A stretch of DNA of 49,211 nucleotides, from positions 1-49,211 of the forward strand of contig JANQID010000047.1 of assembly GCA_028282325.1 (NCBI GenBank). Reading direction: 5' to 3'. Below the pieces are notes generated by a model that worked only from the letters and a program-made list of their open reading frames with translations, made no database searches and was not told where the DNA came from. Each line of letters starts with the position of its first letter. The stretch's first letter is position 1. Shown piece by piece: positions 24,142 to 33,337 of the stretch. A program made the translations under genes and the position numbers. Origin of the DNA: Chloroflexaceae bacterium. Its GTDB lineage: Bacteria > Chloroflexota > Chloroflexia > Chloroflexales > Chloroflexaceae.

Positions 24142-24149
24142 AATCGGTT

Positions 24150-24677
24150 TTAGGTTTCAGCGCCCGATTCCTGGATAACCGGCCCAATCAACCAGAATAT
24201 TACCGTGAGATGCAAGCCGGCGAAGATCAATGCCAGGAAGAAAGCCGAACCTGGATGTGCATAGGGTGATCCCACGACGATCGCTTCGTCGGCAAGCTGG
24301 CACACCACATCCTGATCGCTGAAGCATGTTGTTGACGGCCCATTGAAGGGGAGTTGGCGCACCCAAAGCTCGTTGATCACATCCTGTGCGTATGTCGGGG
24401 TATCATAGCGTGTGACGCCGGGCACCGTGCCGAGGGATATATCGAAGTAATACTCGGCGATGTCGTAGTAGAACGCTCCGAGGATCCACATGATGACCTC
24501 GAAGACGAAAAAGAGGTAAAGCAGACCGCTGACGATAGCAACTGTCCAGCGATTGATCTCGTTGCGCCGCGCCAGCGCGCGCAGCGGCGTGAAGCGAGCA
24601 ATCGCGATCAACAACAGCGACGGCAGCGATGCGATGGCGACAAAGATAGCGATCTGGGTCAAGTCTGGCTGATTCAT
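24150..24677 (-). CDS. Four-helix membrane protein, function unknown
   Basis: A 175-residue protein from MNQPDLTQIAIFVAIASLPS, with hydrophobic segments at the N-terminus, in the middle (WTVAIVSGLLYLFFVFEVIMW) and at the C-terminus (FFLALIFAGLHLTVIFWLIG). The loop between has CFSDQDVVCQLAD, a Cys pair that could form a disulfide outside the cell. The longer frame begins with TTG at 24716; the ATG was preferred. I do not recognise the family. It lies downstream of the large secreted nuclease gene, on the same strand, beyond that gene's likely terminator. Confidence 0.6.
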   Translation of the reverse strand: MNQPDLTQIAIFVAIASLPSLLLIAIARFTPLRALARRNEINRWTVAIVSGLLYLFFVFEVIMWILGAFYYDIAEYYFDISLGTVPGVTRYDTPTYAQDVINELWVRQLPFNGPSTTCFSDQDVVCQLADEAIVVGSPYAHPGSAFFLALIFAGLHLTVIFWLIGPVIQESGAET

Positions 24678-24775
24678 ACGCGCATTGGATAGTGAGCGGC
24701 GAGCGATGCGATTCAAGACTACGGATACGGGTCAGTATAGCGTGATTGGCAAAATCGCGCCAATTCCTCCAACAT

Positions 24776-24811
24776 AAAAGACCGCCCCCCGCGCCGGAGC
24801 GCAGAGGGCGG
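24776..24811 (-). terminator. Rho-independent terminator of the large secreted protein gene
   Basis: Read on the minus strand, ccgccc and gggcgg enclose a further GC-rich region (gcgctccggcgc) and are followed by tctttt. The structure begins about 25 bases after the stop of the secreted nuclease gene. Confidence 0.6.
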
Positions 24812-24835
24812 CGAGTCGCCTACGTTGTTCCGATA

Positions 24836-27800
24836 CTACTCCAGGCTGATTGAGGCTTCAGTGACGCCGCGCTCCGGACAGAAGTCCGCGTCCTCGTTCA
24901 GCGGATCGGTGATGCCGACAATCCGGAAGGTGTAATCGCCCGCGGCGCCGTTGGCCGGCCAGGCCAGGAAGGTCGCCCTGCCCTGACCGTTGGTCGGCAT
25001 CGTCTGCTCGAAGGTGCTGCCGTCGGGCAGGGTCCACTCGGCATGAACGTAAGACCAGTCGACCTTCTCGCCGTTAGAGTAGACGGCGATAACCTTCGCT
25101 TCCACACCTTTGCCTTTGCGCTCCTTCAGGTTGATTGACTTGATGTAGGAGCAGCAGTAGGTGTTGGTGATCTGGGCCGTAGTCAGGTTGCGGTTGGAAA
25201 CGCTCACGCGCTGGTTGCGCGGGGTGTAGGTCTGCTTCCAGATCCCGCTGGTGTCAACCTCGCTGATGTTATAGCGTCCGGCTTCGAGATTGGTCCAGGT
25301 GATCGTGGCGATGAAGTCGTCGTCGATCTCCGTCGTTGCCTCGTTGGGCGCGAGATCTTCCGGAGCGACCTGCTTGCAGTCGCCCTGGTAGAAGCTCGGA
25401 CCGCTGATGCAGATCTCGAACGTCTCGTCGATGCTGATGTCGGCGTCGACGAGTTGCACGATCTTGGTGATCTGCAGCGCGCCGACCCGATCGGGCTTGC
25501 TGTAGATCGCAATGCCCTCAGGCCGACCGGTGAACGAGGGCCGATCGTCGTCGCTGGCGTCGGCCTCCAGCACATCGGCGCTGAGGTTGCGCTCGAGGTC
25601 GAGACTGACGATCGCGTTGGGGTTGCTCACGTCGAGCACCAGCGCCGCGCCCGACTCTTCCAGGCCGACGATGACCATCGCCTTGCCATCGATCACTGCC
25701 GATGCGATACCCTCCGGATCAGGCTCGCCGTCGTCGAACGGGAAGTTCGGGTCGTCGGCGGGCAGACCGGTGGTATTGCCCAGGCCGTCGGGCTGGCCGC
25801 TGCTGCTTGGATCGGTGTCGACCGGTACCGGCAGGTACTCTTCGACCCGCACCGTGTTCAGCAGGGTCAGGGTGCCGTCGGCGCCGATCTCCCAGATCGA
25901 AACCGACTGATCCTCTTCGTTGGCGGTCGCGGCGTAGTTCTGGCCATTGAAGGCATAGACCGTCACGCCGTCGGGTTCGGCGTTGGGGTTCTTGCCGCCG
26001 TTGCCCAGCAGGCTGAAGCGCTGCAAGTCGGTGATCTCGCCCGTAGCGAGGTCGATCACCGCCAGGGCCGTGTCGTCTTCGGGATCCTGGATGGTGAAGA
26101 CGCCGAAGCGACCGTCGGGCGTGATGCCGGCGTACTCCGGCTCGACCTGGGTGAAGTCGCCGTAGCCCGCGCCAGCAAGGCTGCTCACCGGCACGATCGT
26201 GACATTCTCGACACCCGAGCGGCCCAGTTGCAGGATGCTGAGCGAACCCTCGGGGCCACCGGCGTCGCCGTCGTCGTCGGCCTCGTTGGTCACGAGCGCA
26301 TAGGCTCCGTTGAGCGCGATGGCAATGCTGTCAGGATGCGGGCCAATCTCGGTACCGGCGTCGAAGGTGCGGTTCCTCAGGTTGAACTTGAAGACCTTGC
26401 CATTGTTCAGATTGTCGTTCGGGTCGATCACCGTCACCAGCGCGTAGTCGCCCTTGGAGCGCACCACCACCGAGGACGGCTCGCCGCCGTTGGGGATGGC
26501 CACGCTCGTCAGCAGGCGTGGGTTCCAGGGGTTTCTGACGTTGATCACCAGCAGCGCCTTGTTCTCGCTGTCGGTGACCAGCAACTGCTTCCCGTTGGGC
26601 GTGAAGGCCAGGATCTCGGCCGCCGGCGCGCCAGTGTCGAACGAGCTGAGCAGCGCCGTCGTGCCGTCTGCACGCACGCCGATGATAGCGACCGTACCAC
26701 GGCTGCCGCGCCCGCCCTCGTTGTCGTCGTTGGGCTCGTTGGCTACTGCCGCCAGCGTGACATAATCCTTGCGCTTGCCGTCACGCAGCACCCGCACCGT
26801 GGCGCTATCGCTGGCCGAGCCGCCGAAGTATTCGCTGACCGTGACCTCATTGGTGTAACGACCAATGTTGAAGGTCTTCACCTGTAGCGAGATCGTGTAC
26901 TCGCCGGCAGCAACCTGACCGAGTTCCCAGGTCAGCTTGCCGTCGGCCTCGACGCTGGTCGGCATCGGGTCGGCGCTGAGCAGCTGCATCGCGTCGGGCA
27001 GTTGGTCGACCACCGTCACCACCGCGTCGCGGTCGACGCTGTAGGTGATAGTAGCGGTCATGGTACCGCCCTGGACGATCCGGTTCGTATCGAGGGTCTT
27101 ATCGACCGTGATCGTGGCCGCCTCACCTGTCAGATCCAGCCCAACGATCACCGGGTCGTGGTCAGAGGCGCGGAAGGCGTTATCCTGGTAGAGCGCGTCG
27201 ATCGGATCGGGTTTGTAGCTCGTGTCGTAGTCGAAGGCGTCGGCCTCGTCGGCGTTGATGTGCCACTCGCTGACGCCAGTGACCTGGCTGACCAGCAGGC
27301 CGTTGGCCAGGGCGTAGTCAAGGTAGCCGAACTCGCCGCTGAAGACGTAGGAATAGGGGAACGACGTGGAGCCCTGGAAGAACTGGGCGATCAGGTTGAT
27401 GTAGTTGGCGCCTTCGAGGGCGGCGATCGGGTCTTCCTTGGCATAGGCGTTCAGGTCGCCGATGATCAGGAAGTCCGGATCGTTGCTACCGGTCGGGTCG
27501 CCGGCGAGCCAGTCGGCCAGAGCCTGGGCCGCCAGGGTGCGGGTACCGTTGCAGTTGCCCTGTAGCGGGTCGTCATCGCCAGCACCGCAGCCCGAACCCT
27601 TCGACTTGAAGTGGTTGACCACGGCGGTGAAGCGGGCGCCAGTGGCGTTCTCAGTGAAGGTCTGGGCCAGGGCCGGGCGGTTCTTCGCGTCGATGAAGCG
27701 CGGATCGACCGACGAGTCGAGGATCTTGAAGAGACCGGTGGGTGTCACCGAACCGGGCTTGTAGATGAAGCCGACGCGGATGGCGTCAGTACCGATCAAG

Positions 27801-29965
27801 TCGGTGTTGATGTAGTCGTAGGCACCTTCGCCCGCCTGCGCGTTCAGCTGGCCGACCAGACGCGCCAGCGGATCGACGCCAGGGGTATTCTCCATCTCGA
27901 TCAGACCGACAACGTCGGCATCGATCGCCAGCAGCGCCTTGACGATCTTGATCTCCTGGCGCTCGAACTCCTCCTGGTTGTCGGCACCGCGGCACTCCAG
28001 ATTCTGATTGGCGCCGCAGATGTCGTTCTGCCCATCGTCGAGGGTCAGGAAGTAGTTGAGGACGTTGAAGCTGGCGACCTTCAGTCGGCCACCAACATCA
28101 GCCGGCTCGTCGGCGCGTGTGTTGACCTCGATGTACTCAGCCGGGCTGGTGGGCTGGATGCGGTAAAGGTCGTAGGCGTAGTTCAGGACGCCGACGGTGT
28201 TCTTCACCTTGTCGCCACCGCGGAAGTAGTTGTTCTGCGCGAAGTCACCACCGTTGGGGTGGCGCAGTACATCCGGGTTCTGGGCGGTCAGGCCGTCGTC
28301 GAGGGTGATCCGGCTCAGGGCGTTGGCATCCTTGCGGGCCTGAGCATTCGCAGGTAGTTCAACCGCAGTTGGGTTGTAGGGCCGATCCTCGTTATTGAGC
28401 GGCTGAGCCAGCACCATCTCGCCGTAGCGGTCGTAGTTGTAGTACTCGCTGATCACCAACTCCTGCGGGAAGATGACCGCCATGCCCTCGAAGGCCTCGA
28501 AGTCGCTGATGTCGCTCACCGGCAGGTTGACGGTCGCAGGGGTGGGCAGGTCGGCGGCGCCGACAATTTCCACCGTGCTGACATCGGTCAGCTCGGTCAG
28601 GTTGTAGTACTCATCAACAACGCCCGTCACCCGCACAACATCGCCCGGGTTGACGGCAACATTGTTGTAGTAGACGAAGATGCCTTCCGAGGTAAGATCA
28701 TCGGCATCAGCATCGGCATCCTCTTCCTGGACGAAGAAGCCGTTGAGATCGCCGCTGTCCGCATCGGCGTCATTCTGGAAGTCGCCGACGACCACGCCCT
28801 CGATGATCACGGTCTGGCCATCGAGCGGGCTGGCCGCGCCGCTGCCCTGGATTTCGTGGATCTTGACGATGTCCGGCTCGCCGGGGCCATCATTCACTTC
28901 GAAGCTAATCCCGTCGATGCGCCAGTTGGCAGCGCTACCGCCAGTGGTTCCAGACGAGGTGTAGTGGAAGGCGAAGTAGACCTTCGAGCCGTTGATGCCC
29001 GACAGGTCGATCGAACCCGAGTCGGTCCAGTCGCCTGAGTCCTCCGGTGAGAAGGTGATGTCGCTCAGCGGGATCCAGGTCGCGCTGGTTGGGTCGCCAG
29101 CGTAGTCGGTGGAGTAAACCACTTCCAGCTGCGGATAGGCCACACCACTATCGGTGTAGTTCGTGTAGCTGCGGAAGTTCAGCATCTCGTCGGCCTGCGC
29201 GTCCATATCCAGAGCCGGAGTGATCAGCCACTCGTCGGACGGGGCGCTGTCGCCGTAGCCGTTGACATCGGCGTTGCTGTACTGTGTGCTGCACGACCAG
29301 GTATTGGCCGTATCGCTATCCACGCTGATGATTTCCCAGCCGGTGAGCGCACAGCTGTCGAAGTCCTCCACCAGCGGGAGGGGCTGGCCGGGCACAGACG
29401 CTACGTTAGCGGCACCGAAGGTGCTGAAGATTGGGCCGGTCCAGACGTCGTTAATCAGCTGCAGCGACTCGCCGACATCGGTGCTGCTGCCCTCAGCCAC
29501 ACCGATGTCGGTGCTGGTCAGGCCGTCGGCCGGGCCGCCCACAGCAGTGAAGCTGCCCTCGTAGCTGAGGAACTCGACCACGTTGCCGTTGTTATCGACC
29601 AGGGCGATGCTGTCGGGGCTGCCGTTCTGGATGCCGCTGATGTTGACGACAACGTAGCCGAAACCGTCACCCGAGTCGTCGACGACGCCAGCCAGATTCT
29701 TCGTGTTGTATCTGGCGCCGCCGTTGCCGTTGTAGAGCACAATGCTCCAGCCGGTCAGGTCGGCGCCGGCCTCGGCGCGGATCTCGATTGCCTCACCCGT
29801 GTCGCTGCCGGCGTTGTCGTAGTGGAACTCGTTGATGAAGACCGACGTAGCAGCGGAAACCGACTGTGTAAACGCCAGGCTCGCGAGCGAAGCCAGCGCC
29901 AATGCCAATGCGAACCACAATGTCAGGCTCATCCTGACAAACGGACGTGAATGGAACGTACTCAC
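24836..29965 (-). CDS. Giant secreted protein: lamin-tail domain, ExeM/NucH-type nuclease and choice-of-anchor-I propeller
   Basis: A 1709-residue exported protein. The signal peptide ends SVSAA at about 39. A lamin-tail-like domain (SVFINEFHYDNAGSDTGEAIEI) spans 40-190. An MAM/jelly-roll-like and OB-like region (VVVGDFQNDADADSG) follows. About 640-1010 is an endonuclease/exonuclease/phosphatase domain with VASFNVLNYF, GLIEMEN, VNHFKSKG, IIGDLNAY and SDHDPVIVG, the ExeM/NucH extracellular nuclease pattern. A DUF11-like Ig domain follows, then a beta-propeller like choice-of-anchor-I proteins (LAFTPNGKQLLVTDSENK, EPEYAGITPDGRF). The C-terminal 200 residues hold Ig-like modules and CPERGV. No LPXTG or membrane anchor is visible. 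It probably degrades extracellular DNA or phosphoesters. GTG start after GAGGAGG. Very acidic, low-complexity loops suggest Ca binding. Confidence 0.85.
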   Translation of the reverse strand: MSTFHSRPFVRMSLTLWFALALALASLASLAFTQSVSAATSVFINEFHYDNAGSDTGEAIEIRAEAGADLTGWSIVLYNGNGGARYNTKNLAGVVDDSGDGFGYVVVNISGIQNGSPDSIALVDNNGNVVEFLSYEGSFTAVGGPADGLTSTDIGVAEGSSTDVGESLQLINDVWTGPIFSTFGAANVASVPGQPLPLVEDFDSCALTGWEIISVDSDTANTWSCSTQYSNADVNGYGDSAPSDEWLITPALDMDAQADEMLNFRSYTNYTDSGVAYPQLEVVYSTDYAGDPTSATWIPLSDITFSPEDSGDWTDSGSIDLSGINGSKVYFAFHYTSSGTTGGSAANWRIDGISFEVNDGPGEPDIVKIHEIQGSGAASPLDGQTVIIEGVVVGDFQNDADADSGDLNGFFVQEEDADADADDLTSEGIFVYYNNVAVNPGDVVRVTGVVDEYYNLTELTDVSTVEIVGAADLPTPATVNLPVSDISDFEAFEGMAVIFPQELVISEYYNYDRYGEMVLAQPLNNEDRPYNPTAVELPANAQARKDANALSRITLDDGLTAQNPDVLRHPNGGDFAQNNYFRGGDKVKNTVGVLNYAYDLYRIQPTSPAEYIEVNTRADEPADVGGRLKVASFNVLNYFLTLDDGQNDICGANQNLECRGADNQEEFERQEIKIVKALLAIDADVVGLIEMENTPGVDPLARLVGQLNAQAGEGAYDYINTDLIGTDAIRVGFIYKPGSVTPTGLFKILDSSVDPRFIDAKNRPALAQTFTENATGARFTAVVNHFKSKGSGCGAGDDDPLQGNCNGTRTLAAQALADWLAGDPTGSNDPDFLIIGDLNAYAKEDPIAALEGANYINLIAQFFQGSTSFPYSYVFSGEFGYLDYALANGLLVSQVTGVSEWHINADEADAFDYDTSYKPDPIDALYQDNAFRASDHDPVIVGLDLTGEAATITVDKTLDTNRIVQGGTMTATITYSVDRDAVVTVVDQLPDAMQLLSADPMPTSVEADGKLTWELGQVAAGEYTISLQVKTFNIGRYTNEVTVSEYFGGSASDSATVRVLRDGKRKDYVTLAAVANEPNDDNEGGRGSRGTVAIIGVRADGTTALLSSFDTGAPAAEILAFTPNGKQLLVTDSENKALLVINVRNPWNPRLLTSVAIPNGGEPSSVVVRSKGDYALVTVIDPNDNLNNGKVFKFNLRNRTFDAGTEIGPHPDSIAIALNGAYALVTNEADDDGDAGGPEGSLSILQLGRSGVENVTIVPVSSLAGAGYGDFTQVEPEYAGITPDGRFGVFTIQDPEDDTALAVIDLATGEITDLQRFSLLGNGGKNPNAEPDGVTVYAFNGQNYAATANEEDQSVSIWEIGADGTLTLLNTVRVEEYLPVPVDTDPSSSGQPDGLGNTTGLPADDPNFPFDDGEPDPEGIASAVIDGKAMVIVGLEESGAALVLDVSNPNAIVSLDLERNLSADVLEADASDDDRPSFTGRPEGIAIYSKPDRVGALQITKIVQLVDADISIDETFEICISGPSFYQGDCKQVAPEDLAPNEATTEIDDDFIATITWTNLEAGRYNISEVDTSGIWKQTYTPRNQRVSVSNRNLTTAQITNTYCCSYIKSINLKERKGKGVEAKVIAVYSNGEKVDWSYVHAEWTLPDGSTFEQTMPTNGQGRATFLAWPANGAAGDYTFRIVGITDPLNEDADFCPERGVTEASISLE

Positions 29966-29991
29966 CGTGTCCTGCCCCTCCTCAAGCTTTT

Positions 29992-30062
29992 TGGTTGCGA
30001 ATTGTTTGAGCTGACGGATGTGTGTGGACCTGGTTGCGAGCTGTTTGAACCGACGGATGTGT
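29992..30062. repeat. Imperfect direct repeat upstream of the nuclease gene
   Basis: Two 32-base units, 29992-30023 and 30031-30062, share tggttgcga, tgtttga and gacggatgtgt, with four mismatches and a period of 39 bases. They lie 27-97 bases upstream of the GTG start, in the expected promoter or leader region. A paired operator is possible. The remaining 250 bases between the neighbouring repeat element (30086-30216) and 30465 hold no gene that I can support. Confidence 0.6.
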
Positions 30063-30085
30063 AGACAATGGACGCCGATACGATT

Positions 30086-30216
30086 GCTACCAAACGATAA
30101 TGAACAGGCCGCATGTCACCCTGAGCGGAGCGAAGGGTCTCAGCGTCCTCGACAGCCGGGATTCTTCGCTTTGCTCAGAATGACCGCTTGCGGTAGATCC
30201 AAATTCGTTTGGTAGC
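30086..30216. repeat. MITE-like inverted-repeat element, copy 6
   Basis: A 131-base copy with gctaccaaacgat on the left and cgtttggtagc on the right. The core caccctgagcggagcgaag, gggtctcagcg and gattcttcgctttgctcag is a diverged version of the others, in the same orientation as copies 1 and 2. It lies upstream of the secreted nuclease gene. Confidence 0.8.
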
Positions 30217-30465
30217 TCTCGGCAGAGTGCGGCGACAATCGAGCAGCATCGCATTGGAGAAGTTGGCGGGCAGACGTTTCCCGACTCCCTGCGCGCAAGC
30301 CCCTCAAAACACACTCAACCTGGCTGGAAAACCCGTTCGTACCTGACGCACGACCTATTATTGATGCTCGTGGGTTAAGTACAGATCAACATTGTGTTAA
30401 GAACGAGCTAAGGAGAGATGACAGTCTTTTCACCGGAGAAATATCAAACGAGCATATCATACGAT

Positions 30466-30500
30466 AAGACCTGGCAAGGTTCATATCCCTGCCAGGTCTT
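30466..30500 (-). terminator. Terminator-like hairpin after the minus-strand membrane gene
   Basis: AAGACCTGGCA (30466-30476) and TGCCAGGTCTT (30490-30500) are perfect 11-base arms around a 13-base loop. It lies 30 bases past the stop of the gene that begins at 31109. The T run is weak (tcttat), so the call rests on the stem and position. Confidence 0.55.
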
Positions 30501-30530
30501 GGCCTTCGTCAAGCGCAACCGCTATACGCG

Positions 30531-31109
30531 TCAATTCCGATTCTGCCCAGGCTGCCGCAGGCTGCGTATAACGATCCAGGCACCAATGCCTACCAGCACC
30601 GCCGGCCAGACGAAGTTCGCCACGCTAAACGTCAACCCCAGCCACATACGCCCAACCTCGCCGCTGACCACCGCGACGCCGATCAGCGCCAGAATGCCCG
30701 CCGGAATGAGCGCCCAGCGCTGCGGGCTGAGGGTGAAGATCCGCGAGAGTGCATAGACCGCGACCCAGCCCAGCGCAAAGCTGAGCAAGAAGAGGCCGCC
30801 TTCGACTTCCGCGTCGCCAAAGTAGGGCGTCAACTCTTCCGCCGCCGCGCCAAGACCGATGCCGCCGAGTATTCCTGCCGGGATGAACCAGCCCGCGCTG
30901 CGCGTTATAATGCCAGCGACGGCAAAGATCATAGCGAGCGCCGGCAACACCAGCAGACCGATCTCGATCCATTGGGCAAGCAAAATCAATGCACCCGCGC
31001 CGATCAAGACGCCGCCCGTCACCAGTTCTCGCTGTCCACCCTGTCGATCCTCAGTCGCATCCTGCATTTCCGCCGTCCGGGCATATTCCGTACGTACATC
31101 CGTTGTCAT
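30531..31109 (-). CDS. Multi-helix membrane protein beside a two-component system
   Basis: A 192-residue protein beginning MTTDVRTEYARTAEMQDATE, a soluble tail, followed by six or so hydrophobic segments: VLIGAGALILLAQWIEIGLLV, LPALAMIFAVAGIIT, GWFIPAGILGGIGLGAAAEEL, FLLSFALGWVAVYALS, ALIPAGILALIGVAVVSG and VWPAVLVGIGAWIVI. The repeated GxxxG/A pattern resembles LiaF/DUF5668-type membrane modules that sense envelope stress, but the resemblance is loose. The start is fixed by AAAGGAG 8 bases upstream of the ATG. It lies 159 bases downstream of the NarL-type regulator gene, on the same strand, and could be its target. Confidence 0.65.
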   Translation of the reverse strand: MTTDVRTEYARTAEMQDATEDRQGGQRELVTGGVLIGAGALILLAQWIEIGLLVLPALAMIFAVAGIITRSAGWFIPAGILGGIGLGAAAEELTPYFGDAEVEGGLFLLSFALGWVAVYALSRIFTLSPQRWALIPAGILALIGVAVVSGEVGRMWLGLTFSVANFVWPAVLVGIGAWIVIRSLRQPGQNRN

Positions 31110-31268
31110 CGTCCTGCTCCTTTCGCATAGCTCAACTGTTGTGTTCTGGCTATAGCATACCCGCCAGGACGATGGGATGGCAGTGAGAAAAGATAGAGCA
31201 GCGGTCATATTCACCGGCAGTCGGCGAGTATGACTTTTGAGGGATCGCGAGCGAGGCGGCGGGTACGG

Positions 31269-31970
31269 CTATGCGATCAGCTTGAGCGCCTGGGCTTTCA
31301 GGACAGCCTGGGTTCGGTCGCGCACATCAAGCTTGGCCAGCAAGTTCGAGACGTGGTTTTTGACCGTGCCTTCGGTGATCACCAGTTGGCGGGCGATTTC
31401 GCGATTCGACAACCCCGCCGCAAGCGAGCGCAACACCTCGTATTCACGCTCGCTCAGCGGGTCATCGAGCGGCTGGAGATCGGGATCCGCCGACGATTCG
31501 GCGTGGTGCGAAGCATGCGGGCGCGGGCCGCCCGCGGCGAGGCGTGAAAATTCGGCGACGACCTTGCGGGCGATGCTGGGCTGGATCAGCGCCTCGCCCA
31601 CCGCTACGGCGCGCACCGCCGCCGCGATGTCATCGCTGCTCACATCCTTCAGCATATAACCCCTGGCCCCGGCTTTTAGCCCCTCGAACACATATTCGTC
31701 GTTGTCGAACGTGGTGAGAATGATCACGCCGGTGTCCGGGAAGCGCTTGGTCAAGATCCGCGTCGCTTCGACGCCATCCATCTCCGGCATGCGCACATCC
31801 ATCAGCACGACATCCGGCATATGGCGTTCAACGGCCTCGATAGCTTCGCGGCCGTTGGCCGCTGCGCCGACCACCTGCATATCCGGTTCGAGATCGAGCA
31901 ATATCTGAATTCCTTGGCGAACCAGGTTCTGGTCATCAACCAGGACAATGCGTATCATCGCGTTCGTCAT
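31269..31970 (-). CDS. NarL/LuxR-family response regulator
   Basis: A 233-residue regulator. The receiver domain has VDDQ acidic residues near 11-13, phosphoacceptor Asp58 in VVLMDVRMPEMDG and the conserved Lys in GYMLKDVS. A linker containing HASHHAESSADPD joins a C-terminal LuxR-type HTH: LSEREYEVLRSLAAGLSNRE and GTVKNHVSNLLAKLDVRDRT. Its ATG overlaps the kinase stop in ATGA, so kinase and regulator are translated together. It would bind DNA when phosphorylated by that kinase. The membrane protein gene following on the same strand is a plausible target. Confidence 0.93.
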   Translation of the reverse strand: MTNAMIRIVLVDDQNLVRQGIQILLDLEPDMQVVGAAANGREAIEAVERHMPDVVLMDVRMPEMDGVEATRILTKRFPDTGVIILTTFDNDEYVFEGLKAGARGYMLKDVSSDDIAAAVRAVAVGEALIQPSIARKVVAEFSRLAAGGPRPHASHHAESSADPDLQPLDDPLSEREYEVLRSLAAGLSNREIARQLVITEGTVKNHVSNLLAKLDVRDRTQAVLKAQALKLIA

Positions 31971-33271
31971 AGAGTAATTCCTTGCGCAGCGTGCGCCGTC
32001 GCCACAGGAAGCGTGATCGCGAGCCGAAACCCGCCCTCCGGTCGCGGACCTGCCGTAAATGCGCCGCCGAGTTGCTCGGCGCGTTCGCGAAGCCCAGCCA
32101 GCCCAAAGCCGTCGCCCGGCGTCGCGCGTTCGCCGATGCCATCGTCTTCAACGCTCAGTTGCACGGTGTCGGGCGTAAACGTAACCCGGATCGTCACCTG
32201 CCGAGCGGCGGCGTATTTGCGCGCGTTGGTCAGACCCTCCTGCGCCGCACGGTAGATCGTCGTCGCCGCAGCCGGCGCAAGCGGCGAAATATCGCCGTGA
32301 ATGTCGCAATGCGCTTCCGGCGCGCCGCTCTGGTTGAAATCGCGCACCAGCGCGTGCAACGCCGCGTCCAGCGACCGCCCATCGAGGGGCGACTGACGCA
32401 TCGAAGCTACGCTGCGCCGCACCTCGCTGAGAGCCGCGTGGGCTTGCTCGCGACACAGCGCGATCGTCGGGGCGACCCGCGCCGGATCGCGGTCGAGCAG
32501 TCGCTCGGCTGCCTGCAATTGAATGTGCAGCGCCGTCAGATGGTGCCCCAGGCCATCGTGAATATCGCGCGCCAGCCGCAGGCGCTCCTCGACCGCAGCC
32601 AGATTGCGTTCGCGTTCGCGCGCGATCTCAAGCTCGGCGTTGGCGACACGCAAACGCTCAGCTAACGCTTCGGCGCGCCGGGTCTGCTCGCTGAAACGCG
32701 CGAGCGTCAGCGACAGCGTGATCGTGAAAACCAGGCCAATCCCGATGCTTGGCGCGCTTTCCAGCGCCTCCGGGAGAGAATACCCGCGCAGCCAGAACAG
32801 CGCAAACCAACCGCCGGTCAGCGCCGCAGTAACCAGCGCGGCATTCAGCAAACGCAGCATCAAGAAGGCCTGCGAAGCCAGAATGAAGAGCAAGAAAGGC
32901 AAGAATGTAAAGCCCCTGCCGAGACCGGCCCAGTTGACCAACAGGAAGATCGCGCCGTTGGCGGCGAAATGCACGCCGGCAGCGATCTGGGACCCAATGC
33001 GCGCTTCAATGTCGGCGAGCACAACGTTCAGCGTGAACATCGTCGCCAGACCGGTCACCACCGTGTAGAAACGCCACGCCGGCATATCGTGATGGTTGAT
33101 CACGAATGAGATCAGCGCCGCCAGGATGACCGTATACGCAGCGATCATCAGCGTGCCCTCGCCTTGCGGCAGGAGGCGCCCCCGCAGCCAATGCGTGACT
33201 TGCGCTACCCGGTCGGAGGAACGCGACAGGTCGCCCGACACGCTGTTCAACTGGTCTTCACCGCTTTGCAT
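31967..33271 (-). CDS. NarL-type sensor histidine kinase (HisKA_3)
   Basis: A 434-residue membrane sensor kinase. Residues 45-200 hold six membrane helices in pairs (TLMIAAYTVILAALISFVIN, GAIFLLVNWAGLGRG and others) with no large external domain, so it likely senses something in or at the membrane. A coiled coil follows (AEALAERLRVANAELEIARE). RLRLARDIHDGLGHHLTAL has the phosphoacceptor His. The ATPase has AAQEGLTNARKYA (N box), VEDDGIGE (G1) and GFGLAGLRERAEQLGG (G2). The ATG at 33271 lies six bases after an extended -10 element, suggesting a leaderless mRNA. The long upstream extension from 33406 crosses the mutS promoter and was rejected. Confidence 0.93.
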   Translation of the reverse strand: MQSGEDQLNSVSGDLSRSSDRVAQVTHWLRGRLLPQGEGTLMIAAYTVILAALISFVINHHDMPAWRFYTVVTGLATMFTLNVVLADIEARIGSQIAAGVHFAANGAIFLLVNWAGLGRGFTFLPFLLFILASQAFLMLRLLNAALVTAALTGGWFALFWLRGYSLPEALESAPSIGIGLVFTITLSLTLARFSEQTRRAEALAERLRVANAELEIARERERNLAAVEERLRLARDIHDGLGHHLTALHIQLQAAERLLDRDPARVAPTIALCREQAHAALSEVRRSVASMRQSPLDGRSLDAALHALVRDFNQSGAPEAHCDIHGDISPLAPAAATTIYRAAQEGLTNARKYAAARQVTIRVTFTPDTVQLSVEDDGIGERATPGDGFGLAGLRERAEQLGGAFTAGPRPEGGFRLAITLPVATAHAAQGITL

Positions 33272-33277
33272 ACGGGT

Positions 33278-33286
33278 ATTATAACA
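33278..33286 (-). promoter_or_regulatory. Extended -10 promoter of the histidine kinase operon
   Basis: On the minus strand TGT-TATAAT is a perfect extended -10. Six bases (acccgt) separate it from the kinase ATG, placing the expected +1 on the start codon. No ribosome site is present between them. Confidence 0.6.
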
Positions 33287-33337
33287 GCCGCCGACAAGAC
33301 GGCGACGATCATACTTCCCGAAAAACATGACCATCTG

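Noticed and set aside
25454-26887. A 477-codon open frame on the plus strand, opposite the secreted nuclease gene.
   Set aside because: It is antisense to a strongly coding frame, has no recognisable domain and reflects GC-biased codons that leave few stops in the opposite frame.
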